A stretch of 64,000 nucleotides of DNA, from contig NZ_CP133988.1 in assembly GCF_031582885.1 (NCBI RefSeq), positions 689,501-753,500 on the forward strand, given 5' to 3'. The DNA comes from Streptococcus parasanguinis (GTDB lineage Bacteria; Bacillota; Bacilli; Lactobacillales; Streptococcaceae). Below the pieces are notes generated by a model. It saw only the letters and a list, made by a program, of their open reading frames with translations, did not search any database and had not been told where the DNA came from. Shown here one piece after another: positions 36,404 through 45,965 of the stretch (positions are counted from its first letter, which is position 1; each line of letters starts with the position of its first letter). The translations under genes and the position numbers were made by a program.

Positions 36404-37603
36404 ATGGCAAAATTGACTGTTAAAGACGTTGACTTGAAAGGGAAAAAAGTTCTCGTTCGTGTTGACTTCAACGTTCCTGTAAAAGATGGCGTGATCACTA
36501 ACGATAACCGTATCACTGCAGCTCTTCCAACTATCAAGTACATCCTTGAACAAGGTGGACGTGCAATCCTCTTCTCTCACCTTGGACGTGTAAAAGAAGA
36601 AGCAGATAAAGAAGGTAAATCACTTGCTCCTGTAGCTGCTGACTTGGCTGCTAAATTGGGTCAAGAAGTGAAATTTATCCCAGGTGTTACACGTGGTGCT
36701 GAATTGGAAGCAGCTGTTAACGCTCTTGAAGATGGACAAGTTCTCTTGGTTGAAAACACTCGTTTCGAAGATGTTGACGGCAAGAAAGAATCTAAAAACG
36801 ATCCTGAACTTGGTAAATACTGGGCATCACTTGGAGATGGTATCTTCGTAAACGATGCATTCGGTACTGCTCACCGTGCACACGCATCTAACGTTGGTAT
36901 CTCTGCAAACGTTGATAAAGCTGTTGCTGGATTCCTTCTTGAAAACGAAATTGCTTATATCAAAGAAGCAGTTGAAGCTCCAGAACGTCCATTCGTAGCT
37001 ATCCTTGGTGGATCTAAAGTATCTGACAAGATCGGTGTTATCGAAAACTTGCTTGAAAAAGCTGATAAAGTCCTTATCGGTGGTGGGATGACTTACACAT
37101 TCTACAAAGCACAAGGTATCGAAATCGGTAACTCACTTGTAGAAGAAGACAAATTGGATGTTGCGAAAGCTCTTCTTGAAAAATCAAACGGTAAATTGAT
37201 CTTGCCAGTTGACTCAAAAGAAGCAAACGCATTTGCTGACTACACTGAAGTGAAAGACACTGAAGGTGAAGCAGTAGATCCAGGATTCCTTGGTCTTGAT
37301 ATCGGTCCTAAATCAATCGCTAAATTCGACCAAGAATTGACTGGTGCGAAAACAGTTGTATGGAACGGACCTATGGGTGTATTTGAAAACCCTGACTTCC
37401 AAGCTGGTACAATCGGTGTGATGGACGCTATCGTGAAACAACCAGGCGTTAAATCAATCATCGGTGGTGGTGACTCAGCTGCTGCTGCGATCAACCTTGG
37501 CCGTGCAGACAAATTCTCATGGATCTCTACTGGTGGCGGTGCTTCTATGGAACTCCTTGAAGGTAAAGAACTTCCAGGATTGGCTGCTCTTACAGACAAA
37601 TAA
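36404..37603 (+). CDS. pgk: Phosphoglycerate kinase
   Basis: Pgk makes ATP from 1,3-bisphosphoglycerate in glycolysis. The 399-residue protein has the substrate loop [26 protein letters not shown], and the nucleotide-binding GGGDSAAAA. Codon use is highly biased, like gapA and fusA. A repeat element with a terminator follows directly. Confidence 0.98.
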   Translation: MAKLTVKDVDLKGKKVLVRVDFNVPVKDGVITNDNRITAALPTIKYILEQGGRAILFSHLGRVKEEADKEGKSLAPVAADLAAKLGQEVKFIPGVTRGAELEAAVNALEDGQVLLVENTRFEDVDGKKESKNDPELGKYWASLGDGIFVNDAFGTAHRAHASNVGISANVDKAVAGFLLENEIAYIKEAVEAPERPFVAILGGSKVSDKIGVIENLLEKADKVLIGGGMTYTFYKAQGIEIGNSLVEEDKLDVAKALLEKSNGKLILPVDSKEANAFADYTEVKDTEGEAVDPGFLGLDIGPKSIAKFDQELTGAKTVVWNGPMGVFENPDFQAGTIGVMDAIVKQPGVKSIIGGGDSAAAAINLGRADKFSWISTGGGASMELLEGKELPGLAALTDK

Positions 37604-37615
37604 ACTAAATAAAAT

Positions 37616-37797
37616 GAAAGAGGCTGGGACAAAAGTCCTAGCCTCTCAATTATTTTTGAATTGTCGAGCAAGACGCAGTGGTTGAGTGGGCTCTACTAGG
37701 CTGATTTCATCAGCTTTTACAGCCCTACTCAACTGTGCGGAGGTGGGACGACGAAATCGAATTCTAACAAATTACCGATTTCTGTCCCACTCTCTTT
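37616..37797 (+). repeat. Three-hairpin intergenic element downstream of pgk
   Basis: Three stems are visible: GAGGCTGGGAC/GTCCTAGCCTC (37620-37645, terminator-like, followed by a T-rich stretch), a long hairpin whose arms include GTTGAGT...ACTCAAC (37681-37733) with an inner GCTGAT/ATCAGC, and GTGGGAC/GTCCCAC (37744-37790) with an inner GAAATCG/CGATTTC. From general knowledge, a very similar element is dispersed in other oral streptococcal genomes; here it is single. TGGGAC of the first stem could also pair with GTCCCA of the last. Confidence 0.7.
37619..37653 (+). terminator. Terminator of pgk (first hairpin of the element)
   Basis: GAGGCTGGGAC and GTCCTAGCCTC pair over 11 bp with one G-T and an AAAA loop, followed by TCAATTATTTTTG. 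Confidence 0.7.
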
Positions 37798-37837
37798 TTT
37801 CTTTCTATTGATAACTGTTCTCTCCTTTCTGAAAATA

Positions 37838-37846
37838 TGGTAGAAT
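37838..37846 (+). promoter_or_regulatory. Predicted extended -10 promoter of the DUF939 gene
   Basis: TGG then TAGAAT at 37841-37846, 26 bases before the gene. Confidence 0.5.
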
Positions 37847-37871
37847 AATAGAAATAGAAAGATAGGTGACC

Positions 37872-38405
37872 ATGGATTACTTTAAACGACACAAATTTGA
37901 TTGGTCCAAATTCCGTTTGGGGATGAGAACCTTTAAAACAGGGATTGCCGTTTTTATTGTACTACTTATTTTTGGAATATTTGGCTGGCGAGGCCTTCAG
38001 ATCGGGACTTTGACAGCTGTTTTTAGTTTGAGGGAAGACTTTGATAAGAGTGTCCACTTCGGAGCTTCGCGTGTCATGGGCAACAGTATCGGAGGTTTTT
38101 ATGCCGTATTGTTCTTCCTTTTAAAAACGCTCTTTCATGGGGCGTATTGGGTGACTCTGATTTTTGTACCCATTGCGACCATGTTAACCATTATGACAAA
38201 TGTCGCTATGAATAATAAAGCAGGAATTATCGGAGGAGTTTCGGCAATGCTGATCATTACCCTCTCAATTCCTAACGGAGAAACCTTCTTATATGTTTTT
38301 GCCCGAATATTTGAGACCTTTATTGGCGTTTTCGTTGCGATTTTGGTCAATTCGGATGTGGATCGCATTCGCGATTTTCTCAAGAAACACAAAAAACCTA
38401 TGTAA
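37872..38405 (+). CDS. DUF939/ArAE family membrane protein
   Basis: The 177-residue protein has four to five membrane segments and a C-terminal cytoplasmic tail (SDVDRIRDFLKKHKKPM). It resembles the N-terminal membrane half of aromatic-acid-exporter (FUSC/ArAE_1) proteins; substrate unknown. ATG 37872 follows AGGTG. Its stop codon lies inside the GlnR operator of the next gene, and the order pgk-this-glnR-glnA is also that of pneumococcus. Confidence 0.78.
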   Translation: MDYFKRHKFDWSKFRLGMRTFKTGIAVFIVLLIFGIFGWRGLQIGTLTAVFSLREDFDKSVHFGASRVMGNSIGGFYAVLFFLLKTLFHGAYWVTLIFVPIATMLTIMTNVAMNNKAGIIGGVSAMLIITLSIPNGETFLYVFARIFETFIGVFVAILVNSDVDRIRDFLKKHKKPM

Positions 38406-38418
38406 GATTATATAACAT
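38400..38418 (+). promoter_or_regulatory. GlnR operator of glnRA
   Basis: The sequence fits ATGTNAN7TNACAT exactly (ATGTAA, seven bases, TAACAT). It overlaps the stop codon of the upstream gene and ends 7 bases before the -35, so bound GlnR should repress the operon when nitrogen is plentiful. Confidence 0.9.
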
Positions 38419-38424
38419 TTAATC

Positions 38425-38452
38425 TTGACATAGATTTTTTTTTCGATATAAT
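38425..38452 (+). promoter_or_regulatory. Predicted promoter of glnR-glnA
   Basis: TTGACA, a 16-base spacer, and TATAAT, 21 bases before glnR. Confidence 0.8.
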
Positions 38453-38472
38453 AGAATAGAAAGAGGAATGGT

Positions 38473-38832
38473 ATGAAGGAAAAGGAATTACGACGCTCGC
38501 TGGCAGTCTTTCCGATTGGAAGTGTTATGAAGCTGACCGACTTGACAGCTCGCCAGATTCGTTATTATGAAGATCAGGGATTGATTTCTCCTGATCGGAC
38601 AGAAGGCAATCGCCGTATGTATTCGTTGGACGATATGGACCGCCTGCTTGAGATCAAAGATTATATCTCAGATGGCTTCAATATTGCGGATATTAAGAAG
38701 AAATATGCGGAAAAAGAGCAAGAGCAAACCAAGGTTGTCAGTCAAGAAGAGATCCGTAAGGCTCTTCATCGTGACATTCTTCAGCAAAGTCGCTTCACAT
38801 CTTCCCCATCGCCATATGGTCAATTTCGTTGA
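38473..38832 (+). CDS. glnR: Nitrogen regulator GlnR (MerR family)
   Basis: The 119-residue protein has a MerR-type winged helix (MKLTDLTARQIRYYEDQGLI) and a short C-terminal tail that senses glutamine synthetase. GlnR represses glnRA and glutamine uptake genes with feedback-inhibited GlnA as partner. The matched operator lies just upstream and glnA 40 bases downstream, the classical arrangement. Confidence 0.96.
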   Translation: MKEKELRRSLAVFPIGSVMKLTDLTARQIRYYEDQGLISPDRTEGNRRMYSLDDMDRLLEIKDYISDGFNIADIKKKYAEKEQEQTKVVSQEEIRKALHRDILQQSRFTSSPSPYGQFR

Positions 38833-38871
38833 TCATTTCATAAGCTTGTAATCTATTTTAAGGAGACAAAA

Positions 38872-40218
38872 ATGTCAATTACTGCTGCAGATATTCGCCG
38901 TGAAGTAAAAGAAAAAAATGTTACTTTTATTCGCTTGATGTTCTCTGATATTTTGGGAACCATGAAGAACGTCGAAATTCCAGCTACCGATGAGCAACTG
39001 GACAAGGTTCTTTCAAACAAAGCCATGTTTGATGGTTCTTCTATCGAAGGATTTGTCCGTATCAACGAGTCAGATATGTATCTTTACCCAGATTTGGATA
39101 CATGGACAGTCTTCCCTTGGGGAGATGAAAATGGTAGCGTAGCTGGCTTGATCTGTGATGTCTATACGACAGAAGGGGAACCATTTGCAGGAGACCCACG
39201 TGGCAACTTAAAACGTGCCCTTCGTCATATGGAAGAGCTTGGATTCAAATCCTTTAACCTGGGACCAGAACCAGAATTCTTCCTCTTCAAGTTGGACGAA
39301 AATGGAGACCCAACTCTTGAAGTAAACGACAAAGGTGGCTATTTTGACTTGGCTCCAACAGACCTCGCAGATAACACTCGTCGTGAAATCGTAAATGTCT
39401 TGACCAAGATGGGCTTTGAAGTAGAAGCCAGCCACCACGAAGTAGCCGTTGGTCAGCATGAAATCGACTTTAAGTATGACGAAGTTCTCCGCGCTTGTGA
39501 CAAGATCCAAATCTTTAAACTTGTCGTGAAAACTATCGCTCGTAAACACGGCTTGTATGCAACCTTTATGGCCAAACCAAAATTTGGAATTGCCGGATCA
39601 GGTATGCACTGTAATATGTCTCTCTTTGACCAGGATGGCAACAATGCCTTCTTTGATCCGGAAGATCCACGTGGAATGCAATTGTCAGAAACAGCTTATC
39701 ACTTCTTGGGTGGTTTGATCAAGCATGCCTACAACTTTACAGCCGTGACCAACCCGACTGTCAACTCTTATAAACGTTTGGTTCCTGGATATGAAGCTCC
39801 CGTTTATATCGCTTGGGCAGGTCGCAACCGTTCCCCATTGGTACGTGTGCCAGCATCACGTGGTATGGGAACTCGTTTGGAATTGCGCTCCGTAGACCCA
39901 ATGGCCAATCCTTATGTAGCCTTGGCAGTCTTGCTTGAAGTTGGCCTTCACGGGATTGAAAATAAAATCGAAGCACCTGCTCCGATCGAAGAAAATATCT
40001 ATGTGATGACACCGGAAGAACGTAGAGCAGCTGGAATTACAGATCTCCCTTCTACCCTTCACAATGCCTTGAAAGCCTTGACAGAAGACGAAGTGGTGAA
40101 AGCTGCCTTGGGTGAACATATTTACACCAGCTTCCTTGAAGCCAAACGAATCGAATGGGCAAGCTATGCGACCTTCGTATCTCAATGGGAAGTAGACAAC
40201 TATTTAGATCTTTATTAA
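38872..40218 (+). CDS. glnA: Glutamine synthetase, type I alpha
   Basis: GlnA makes glutamine from glutamate and ammonia with ATP. The 448-residue protein has the beta-grasp DGSSIEGF, metal ligands in GPEPEFFLF and [11 protein letters not shown], and [13 protein letters not shown]. The length lacks the adenylylation insert of the beta type, as expected for a GlnR-controlled Firmicutes enzyme. Confidence 0.97.
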   Translation: MSITAADIRREVKEKNVTFIRLMFSDILGTMKNVEIPATDEQLDKVLSNKAMFDGSSIEGFVRINESDMYLYPDLDTWTVFPWGDENGSVAGLICDVYTTEGEPFAGDPRGNLKRALRHMEELGFKSFNLGPEPEFFLFKLDENGDPTLEVNDKGGYFDLAPTDLADNTRREIVNVLTKMGFEVEASHHEVAVGQHEIDFKYDEVLRACDKIQIFKLVVKTIARKHGLYATFMAKPKFGIAGSGMHCNMSLFDQDGNNAFFDPEDPRGMQLSETAYHFLGGLIKHAYNFTAVTNPTVNSYKRLVPGYEAPVYIAWAGRNRSPLVRVPASRGMGTRLELRSVDPMANPYVALAVLLEVGLHGIENKIEAPAPIEENIYVMTPEERRAAGITDLPSTLHNALKALTEDEVVKAALGEHIYTSFLEAKRIEWASYATFVSQWEVDNYLDLY

Positions 40219-40224
40219 GAAACA

Positions 40225-40254
40225 AGAGCTTGGGAGACATTCCAAGCTTTTTTA
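40225..40254 (+). terminator. Intrinsic terminator after glnA
   Basis: AGCTTGG and CCAAGCT around GAGACATT, followed by TTTTTT. Confidence 0.85.
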
Positions 40255-40275
40255 ATCTTAAAAAAACCATAATAA

Positions 40276-40312
40276 AACCAGTTGAGATAGGTTTCTCAAC
40301 TGGTTGTTTTTT
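40276..40312 (-). terminator. Terminator of rnjA, possibly bidirectional
   Basis: AACCAGTTGAGA and TCTCAACTGGTT form a perfect 12-bp stem. On the minus strand it overlaps the rnjA stop and is followed by TTATTATGG and more T. On the plus strand TTTTTT follows. Confidence 0.75.
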
Positions 40313-41993
40313 AATTTTCGTCATCTGGCGTGAGAATCATTGGAATAATGATAGGTTCACGTTCTGTGCTCTCGTATAAGAATGGGCGAAGGGCATTGAC
40401 AATCGCACCATTGACGGTTTGGATATTGGCATCTTTGTTCTTCAAGGCGATACGAATAGCATTGAAGAGAATGCGTTGGCTTTCACGAATCAGATCTCCT
40501 GATTCACGCATGTAGATAAAACCACGGCTCAAGATGTCTGGTCCAGCCAGGATCATCTTCGATTTGAAGTCAACAGTCGCAACAGCAAGCACGACACCGT
40601 CTTCGGAAAGGTCTCTCCGGTCACGAAGGACAGCAGCCCCGATTTCACCGATACGATTTCCATCGACATAGATATCTTGAGCATTGAAGCTTCCTGCGAT
40701 ACGAGCAGAGTTGGCTGTAAGGGCAAGGACATCACCATTACTCATGATGAAGATATTGTCTTTTTCTACTCCGCAATCACGCGCAAGTCCTGCGTGGATC
40801 TTCTGCATCCGGTATTCACCATGGACAGGCATGAAGTATTTTGGTTTGATCAAGCGGAGCATAAGTTTTTGTTCTTGTTGCCCCCCGTGTCCAGAAGTAT
40901 GGATGTTGTTGATCTTCCCGTGAATGACGTCGACACCCGCTTCAGAAATCGTATTGATCAATTTATTCACACTGGTTGTATTACCAGGAATCGGACTAGA
41001 AGAGAAGATCACGGTATCTCCTGGTTGGAGTTGCACTTGGCGGTGCGTTCCGTTGGCAATCCGAGAGAGGGCTGCCATTGGCTCTCCTTGGCTTCCTGTA
41101 CACATGATCAGGATTTCATTAGCCGCATAGTCTTTGATCTCATTTGGCTCGATAATGGTTCCAGCAGGGACCTTGATATAGCCAAGCTCGATTCCATTGA
41201 CGATGGCTTTTTCCATCGAGCGGCCAAAGACGACGATCTTACGACCTGTCTTAACTGCTGCCTCAGCAGCTTGTTGGAGACGGAAGATATTCGAAGCAAA
41301 GGAAGCAAAGATGATGCGTCCATGGATGCCTTCGATGATCTTCATGATGGATTGGCCAACTACTTTTTCAGAGTTGGTAAAGGTTGGGACTTCCGCGTTG
41401 GTTGAGTCTGAGAGCAGGCAGAGAACGCCTTCTTCCCCAAGGGCCGCCATACGATGGAGGTCAGCCGGTTCCCCAACAGGTGTGAAGTCGAATTTGAAGT
41501 CTCCGGTACAAACAATCTTTCCTTGAGGGGTGTGAATCACAATCCCTAAAGGTTCTGGAATCGAGTGAGTCGTACGGAAGAAGGTTGCTTTAAGATTTTT
41601 AAATTGAAGTTCAGTGTTTTGGTTGATTTCGTAGAGTTTGGCATCACGAAGAAGGCCGTGCTCTTCTAATTTTCCACGGATCAAGGCAAGCGCCAAAGGT
41701 CCAGCGTAGATAGGGACATTGGCTTGTTTCAAAAGGAAAGGAATCCCACCGATGTGGTCTTCGTGTCCGTGGGTAATGAGGACCGCTTTGACGCGATCGA
41801 TGTTATCTACGATATAAGAGTAATCCGGAATGACATAGTCGATTCCAAGGAGGTCATCTTCTGGAAATTTGATCCCGGCATCGACAATGATGATTTCATC
41901 TTGGTATTCGATCCCGTAGGTATTTTTCCCGATTTCTCCAAGTCCACCAATGGCAAATACACCAACTTCTTCAGGTTTTAAGGTATAAGCCAT
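40311..41993 (-). CDS. rnjA: Ribonuclease J1
   Basis: RNase J1 is a metallo-beta-lactamase-fold endo- and 5'-3' exoribonuclease central to mRNA decay. The 560-residue protein has the zinc motif [21 protein letters not shown], the beta-CASP region ([10 protein letters not shown]) and [12 protein letters not shown]. Length fits J1 proteins of streptococci. It starts three bases after rpoY, a conserved pair. Confidence 0.96.
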   Translation of the reverse strand: MAYTLKPEEVGVFAIGGLGEIGKNTYGIEYQDEIIIVDAGIKFPEDDLLGIDYVIPDYSYIVDNIDRVKAVLITHGHEDHIGGIPFLLKQANVPIYAGPLALALIRGKLEEHGLLRDAKLYEINQNTELQFKNLKATFFRTTHSIPEPLGIVIHTPQGKIVCTGDFKFDFTPVGEPADLHRMAALGEEGVLCLLSDSTNAEVPTFTNSEKVVGQSIMKIIEGIHGRIIFASFASNIFRLQQAAEAAVKTGRKIVVFGRSMEKAIVNGIELGYIKVPAGTIIEPNEIKDYAANEILIMCTGSQGEPMAALSRIANGTHRQVQLQPGDTVIFSSSPIPGNTTSVNKLINTISEAGVDVIHGKINNIHTSGHGGQQEQKLMLRLIKPKYFMPVHGEYRMQKIHAGLARDCGVEKDNIFIMSNGDVLALTANSARIAGSFNAQDIYVDGNRIGEIGAAVLRDRRDLSEDGVVLAVATVDFKSKMILAGPDILSRGFIYMRESGDLIRESQRILFNAIRIALKNKDANIQTVNGAIVNALRPFLYESTEREPIIIPMILTPDDEN

Positions 41994-41996
41994 GGA

Positions 41997-42227
41997 TTAG
42001 TACTCCGTTAGTTCAAAAGCACCTGACTCTTTCTCGTAAGCAAGGTGTTGCTCAGAAAGTGGTGTGATAAATTCAATGTTGAAATCTGTGTTTGCTTCAA
42101 CCAATTGACGTGCTTGGATGCGTCCTTCGCGTTCATTTGGTGCATCAATATCGAGATAAAGTGCATGCGTGGTTTCACGACGAGGGTTGCGGTCTTTAGT
42201 TTCCTGATAAAAAACTTTGTAAATCAT
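41997..42227 (-). CDS. rpoY: RNA polymerase epsilon subunit
   Basis: The 76-residue protein ([20 protein letters not shown]) is RpoY, a small Firmicutes RNA polymerase subunit of phage-protein-like fold that binds near the downstream DNA jaw. It is cotranscribed with rnjA, as in Bacillus and other streptococci. Confidence 0.95.
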   Translation of the reverse strand: MIYKVFYQETKDRNPRRETTHALYLDIDAPNEREGRIQARQLVEANTDFNIEFITPLSEQHLAYEKESGAFELTEY

Positions 42228-42337
42228 GAAGTAATTTTCCTTTCATTATTTCGGTCTATTTGTTAGCTACGGAGGAGTGCAATCACTAGAGTTTCCTACT
42301 CGCAACTAGTGGACCTGATTCGATACAATTAATTATC

Positions 42338-42366
42338 ATTATATCATAAATTCGCCTGTAAGTAAA
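42338..42366 (-). promoter_or_regulatory. Predicted promoter of rpoY-rnjA
   Basis: Read on the minus strand: TTTACT, 17 bases ending in TGA, and TATAAT. The leader to rpoY is about 100 nt and contains a CACTAG/CTAGTG pair. Confidence 0.65.
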
Positions 42367-42470
42367 AGATAGACTGGAAAAGTCAGAGAGGCAAAGACCT
42401 ATAATAGAGAAGCTTTTGAGCGGTTTTGGATAGGAAAATCCTGCGCTCTAGAGGAGAGTTTCGCTGGGAT

Positions 42471-42498
42471 TTGAAGGGAATTTGTAGTATAATATAAT
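42471..42498 (+). promoter_or_regulatory. Predicted promoter of tsaB-rimI-tsaD
   Basis: TTGAAG, a 16-base spacer, and TATAAT at 42493-42498; an overlapping TATAAT lies at 42488. It is 22 bases before tsaB. Confidence 0.65.
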
Positions 42499-42519
42499 CC
42501 AGTTCAAGAGGAGTAGGAA

Positions 42520-43203
42520 ATGAAATTATTAGCATTTGATACCTCGAGTAAGGCTCTTTCTGTAGCGATTTTAGAAGATGAGACTCTACTTGCAGAAACA
42601 ACATTAACCATTAAAAAGAATCATAGTATCACCTTGATGCCGGTCATCGATTTTTTGATGCAACAAATTGACTTGACACCCAAGGACTTGGATCGCATCG
42701 TGGTAGCAGAAGGTCCTGGGAGTTACACTGGACTGCGCATTGCGGTCGCAACCGCAAAGACATTGGCTCATACCTTAGGGATTGAATTGGTCGGGGTTTC
42801 GAGCCTCTTGGCCCTAGTGCCAGATGATCTAGAAGGTTTGGTAGTGCCTGTCATGGATGCCCGTCGAAACAACGTTTATGCAGGTTTTTACCAAAATGAT
42901 CAGCTGGTCACACCAGAAGGGCATTTTCCATTTGAGGAAGTCCTAGAGCGTGCAGCGACAAGTGAGCAGGTCACCTTTGTCGGAGAAGTCACGGCCTTTA
43001 AGGAGCAGATTGCCTCTAGCCTGCCAAGGGCTACTTACTATGAAACCTTGCCAGATGCAGTGAAAATCGGACGTCTCGGTCTCAAACAAGCGCCTGTTAG
43101 CCTCCATGATTTCGTCCCTCATTATCTCAAACGGGTCGAAGCAGAGGAAAATTGGCTCAAAGACCACACGGAAACAACGACCTCTTACATCAAGCGCCTA
43201 TGA
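42520..43203 (+). CDS. tsaB: tRNA threonylcarbamoyladenosine synthesis protein TsaB
   Basis: TsaB is the non-catalytic partner of TsaD in making t6A37 on ANN-decoding tRNAs. The 227-residue protein has the ASKHA start LAFDTSSKALSVAIL and the GPGSYTGLRIAVATAK motif. It overlaps rimI by 4 bases; the tsaB-rimI-tsaD order is conserved in Firmicutes. Confidence 0.95.
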   Translation: MKLLAFDTSSKALSVAILEDETLLAETTLTIKKNHSITLMPVIDFLMQQIDLTPKDLDRIVVAEGPGSYTGLRIAVATAKTLAHTLGIELVGVSSLLALVPDDLEGLVVPVMDARRNNVYAGFYQNDQLVTPEGHFPFEEVLERAATSEQVTFVGEVTAFKEQIASSLPRATYYETLPDAVKIGRLGLKQAPVSLHDFVPHYLKRVEAEENWLKDHTETTTSYIKRL

Positions 43204-43637
43204 TGAAAGGAACAATCAGGAAAGGGAGCGTCCAGGATGCAGCTGCCATTCTCGCTGTGATGGAAGATGTCTATGAAGCTAGTCCCTGGAAGTTGGAGCA
43301 GATTGAAGCTGATTTAGAGCAGGAATCGATCTTCTATTTCCTAGCTGTGGATGAAGGACAAGTCCTTGGATTTGTCGCCATTCAAGAGACTCTCTATGAA
43401 GCAGAGGTCTTACAGATTGCGGTCAAGCGCGCCTTTCAAGGCCAAGGCCTAGCTCAGCAGTTACTCGCGCAGTTGCCGGACCAAAAAGAGCTTTTCTTAG
43501 AAGTGCGTGTGTCCAATCAACCGGCCCAAGGCCTATACAAAAAAATGCATTTTGAAGAAATTGCACGGAGGAAAAACTACTATCACGATCCGATAGAGGA
43601 TGCCGTGATCATGAAGAGGAACCCGAATGAAAGATAG
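43200..43637 (+). CDS. rimI: Ribosomal protein S18-alanine N-acetyltransferase RimI
   Basis: The 145-residue GNAT protein has the acetyl-CoA motif [15 protein letters not shown] and the C-terminal aromatic-rich [14 protein letters not shown] with the pattern typical of RimI. It acetylates the N-terminus of S18. Start is ATG 43200 within the ATGATG at the tsaB stop (43203 is equally possible). It overlaps tsaD by 11 bases. Confidence 0.92.
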   Translation: MMKGTIRKGSVQDAAAILAVMEDVYEASPWKLEQIEADLEQESIFYFLAVDEGQVLGFVAIQETLYEAEVLQIAVKRAFQGQGLAQQLLAQLPDQKELFLEVRVSNQPAQGLYKKMHFEEIARRKNYYHDPIEDAVIMKRNPNER

Positions 43638-44637
43638 ATATATTTTGGCTTTTGAGACATCGTGTGATGAGACCAGCGTGGCTGTCTTGAAAAATGACGA
43701 CCAACTCTTATCCAATGTCATTGCCAGTCAAATCGAAAGTCACAAGCGTTTTGGTGGAGTGGTGCCTGAGGTAGCCTCTCGTCACCATGTGGAAGTTATC
43801 ACGGCATGTATTGAAGAAGCCCTAGAAGAAGCAGGGATCACAGAAGACGAGGTCACCGCTGTAGCCGTTACTTACGGCCCAGGCCTGGTTGGGGCTCTTT
43901 TAGTCGGCTTGGCTGCAGCTAAGGCCTTTGCCTGGGGGCACGGCCTTCCTTTGATTCCTGTCAATCATATGGCAGGACACTTGATGGCCGCTCAAAGCGT
44001 GGAGCCCTTAGAATTTCCGCTCTTAGCCTTGCTGGTGAGTGGAGGACATACCGAGTTGGTCTACGTCAGTGAAGCGGGGGATTATAAGATCGTCGGAGAG
44101 ACCCGTGATGACGCTGTAGGAGAGGCTTATGATAAGGTTGGGCGCGTGATGGGATTGACCTATCCAGCAGGACGTGAGATTGATCAGCTAGCCCACCAAG
44201 GGGCTGATATCTACGATTTCCCACGGGCCATGATCAAGGAAGACAATCTGGAATTTTCTTTTTCAGGGCTCAAATCGGCCTTTATCAATCTGCACCATAA
44301 TGCCCAGCAAAAAGGAGAAAGCCTCTCCAATGCAGACCTGTCAGCGAGTTTCCAAGCAGCCGTCTTAGACATTCTCATGGCCAAGACCAAAAAGGCTTTG
44401 GAGAAATATCCAGTCAAGACTCTAGTCGTTGCGGGTGGGGTTGCAGCCAATCAAGGTCTTCGTGAACGCTTGGCTTCTGACATCACGGATGTTAAGGTCA
44501 TCATTCCGCCTCTGCGTCTCTGCGGGGACAATGCAGGGATGATTGCCTATGCCAGCGTCAGCGAATGGAACAAAGAAAACTTTGCAGGCTGGGACCTCAA
44601 TGCCAAACCAAGCCTAGCCTTTGAAGGAATTGAATAA
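43627..44637 (+). CDS. tsaD: tRNA threonylcarbamoyltransferase TsaD
   Basis: TsaD transfers the threonylcarbamoyl group to A37 of tRNA. The 336-residue protein has [15 protein letters not shown], the metal-binding [22 protein letters not shown] and [16 protein letters not shown]. All key residues are present. Confidence 0.97.
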   Translation: MKDRYILAFETSCDETSVAVLKNDDQLLSNVIASQIESHKRFGGVVPEVASRHHVEVITACIEEALEEAGITEDEVTAVAVTYGPGLVGALLVGLAAAKAFAWGHGLPLIPVNHMAGHLMAAQSVEPLEFPLLALLVSGGHTELVYVSEAGDYKIVGETRDDAVGEAYDKVGRVMGLTYPAGREIDQLAHQGADIYDFPRAMIKEDNLEFSFSGLKSAFINLHHNAQQKGESLSNADLSASFQAAVLDILMAKTKKALEKYPVKTLVVAGGVAANQGLRERLASDITDVKVIIPPLRLCGDNAGMIAYASVSEWNKENFAGWDLNAKPSLAFEGIE

Positions 44638-44645
44638 GAAAAAGG

Positions 44646-44680
44646 AGCCAATTGGATGCGCGATTCCAATGGCTTTTTTG
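44646..44680 (+). terminator. Intrinsic terminator after tsaD
   Basis: AGCCAATTGGA and TCCAATGGCT pair over ten positions around TGCGCGAT, followed by TTTTTT. Confidence 0.85.
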
Positions 44681-44758
44681 TTGGGATCTCACCAACTAGT
44701 AGCGGATTTGCGAGTCGAAAGAAAATTCGGTATGATAGAGGGAATAAAAGAATGATGA

Positions 44759-44811
44759 GGAAAGGGATTATAAAGCTTTCTCTCTCATTGGTCCCTTTTC
44801 AACTTTTTTTC
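44759..44811 (+). terminator. Possible terminator/attenuator upstream of azlC
   Basis: GGAAAGGGA and TCCCTTTTC form a 9-bp stem with a 25-base... loop (one G-T), followed by AACTTTTTTTC. A TATGAT at 44731-44736 could start a transcript of about 70 nt that ends here. The azlC promoter lies after it. Confidence 0.4.
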
Positions 44812-44814
44812 TTG

Positions 44815-44823
44815 TGTTATAAT
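44815..44823 (+). promoter_or_regulatory. Predicted extended -10 promoter of azlCD
   Basis: TGT then TATAAT at 44818-44823, 31 bases before azlC. Confidence 0.5.
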
Positions 44824-44854
44824 AGAGGTCAATGATTCAGGAAGGAGTGAGAGT

Positions 44855-45550
44855 ATGGAAAAAGATTTTTGGCAGGGGGTGAGGGATGCGCTGCCGACAG
44901 CTCTAGGCTATATCAGTATTGGCCTGGCTTGCGGTGTGGTGGCGTCTCCCTATCTTTCTCCTTTGGAGATGGCCTTGATGAGTATTCTAGTCTATGCAGG
45001 CGCGGCTCAGTTTGCGATGATCTCTCTGATTGCGACCCACTCTTCGATCTTGAATATGGCCTTGACCGTGTGTTTGATCAATCTCCGGAATATGTTGATG
45101 AGTCTGCATACGTCCTCTGATTTTAAGGACGCGAGTCTCGCTCATACCATTGGGATTGGAAGCCTCTTGACCGATGAGAGTTACGGGGTCTACTTGAGTG
45201 AGAAGTTAAAGACGGATACCATTACAGTTCCTTGGATGCATGGGAACAATCTAGTAGGTTATGTGGCCTGGATCAGTGCGACGGTTATCGGAACAGCTCT
45301 GGGATCTCTCCTACCAGATCCAAAGGCTTTTGGGCTTGATTTTGCCTTAGTGGCTATGTTTATTGGGATTTTTGCAGCCCAGTTCCAAGGAATGCAACTG
45401 ACAGAAAAGACCAAGACCATGCTAATGGTGCTCTTAGCAGTAGCAGTGAGTTTCTTTCTCTTACTCTTTTTTGTTTCGCAACCGCTAGCTGTGCTAGCTG
45501 CGACCTTGATCGGCTGTTTTGTGGGGGTGGTCTGTGATGCGCGTGAATAG
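44855..45550 (+). CDS. azlC: Branched-chain amino acid exporter large subunit AzlC
   Basis: The 231-residue protein has about seven membrane segments and the AzlC motifs LPTALGYISIGLACGVVA and VYAGAAQFAMISL. With AzlD it exports branched-chain amino acids or analogues such as 4-azaleucine. GGAAGGAG precedes ATG 44855. It overlaps azlD by 14 bases. Confidence 0.92.
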   Translation: MEKDFWQGVRDALPTALGYISIGLACGVVASPYLSPLEMALMSILVYAGAAQFAMISLIATHSSILNMALTVCLINLRNMLMSLHTSSDFKDASLAHTIGIGSLLTDESYGVYLSEKLKTDTITVPWMHGNNLVGYVAWISATVIGTALGSLLPDPKAFGLDFALVAMFIGIFAAQFQGMQLTEKTKTMLMVLLAVAVSFFLLLFFVSQPLAVLAATLIGCFVGVVCDARE

Positions 45551-45863
45551 TTATATCTTCATGGCCATTCTGGCCTCAGCCCTCGTTACCTGGATTCCTC
45601 GGATCTTGCCCTTCCTCTTAGTCAAATACAAGGGACTGCCGGCTCCTGTAACCCGCTTTCTCAAATACCTGCCCATTTCCATTATCTTTGCCTTGGTTTT
45701 ATCAAGCTTAGTAGATGGGAAAATTGGAAGTCTCCCGCAGCTCCACTGGTTGGACCTAGTAGTGACCATTCCCAGTCTCTTTGTAGCCTTTCGTTACAAA
45801 AATCTTATGGGAACCGTCTTGTTTGGAATTGTCTTGATTGCCCTGTTACGATTAGTGTTTTAA
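45537..45863 (+). CDS. azlD: Branched-chain amino acid exporter small subunit AzlD
   Basis: The 108-residue protein has four membrane segments and the family motif WIPRILPFLLVKYKGLP, where prolines and arginine near the start are typical of AzlD. The start ATG 45537 lies in azlC, so the two subunits are probably coupled. Confidence 0.9.
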   Translation: MRVNSYIFMAILASALVTWIPRILPFLLVKYKGLPAPVTRFLKYLPISIIFALVLSSLVDGKIGSLPQLHWLDLVVTIPSLFVAFRYKNLMGTVLFGIVLIALLRLVF

Positions 45864-45874
45864 ATGGAAAAATA

Positions 45875-45925
45875 TGTTACAAAAAAATTACAATTGTTAC
45901 AAAAAAACTTGATTTTTGTAACAAT
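45875..45925. promoter_or_regulatory. Putative operator: perfect 13-bp inverted repeat plus upstream half-site
   Basis: ATTGTTACAAAAA at 45893-45905 and TTTTTGTAACAAT at 45913-45925 are perfect inverted repeats with a 7-base spacer. A third TGTTACAAAAAAA lies exactly 20 bases upstream (45875). The dyad covers the -35 of the lipoprotein promoter. The regulator is unknown. Confidence 0.7.
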
Positions 45926-45936
45926 TGGAGTATAAT
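45909..45936 (+). promoter_or_regulatory. Predicted promoter of the lipoprotein gene
   Basis: TTGATT, a 16-base spacer, and TATAAT. It is embedded in the inverted repeat described for 45875-45925. Confidence 0.7.
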
Positions 45937-45965
45937 GGGAGTCAGAAAGATAAAGAGGTGATCGT

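Noticed and set aside
40677..41405. 242-codon plus-strand frame opposite rnjA
   Set aside because: It is a shadow of the conserved RNase J1 gene; composition follows the complementary codons.
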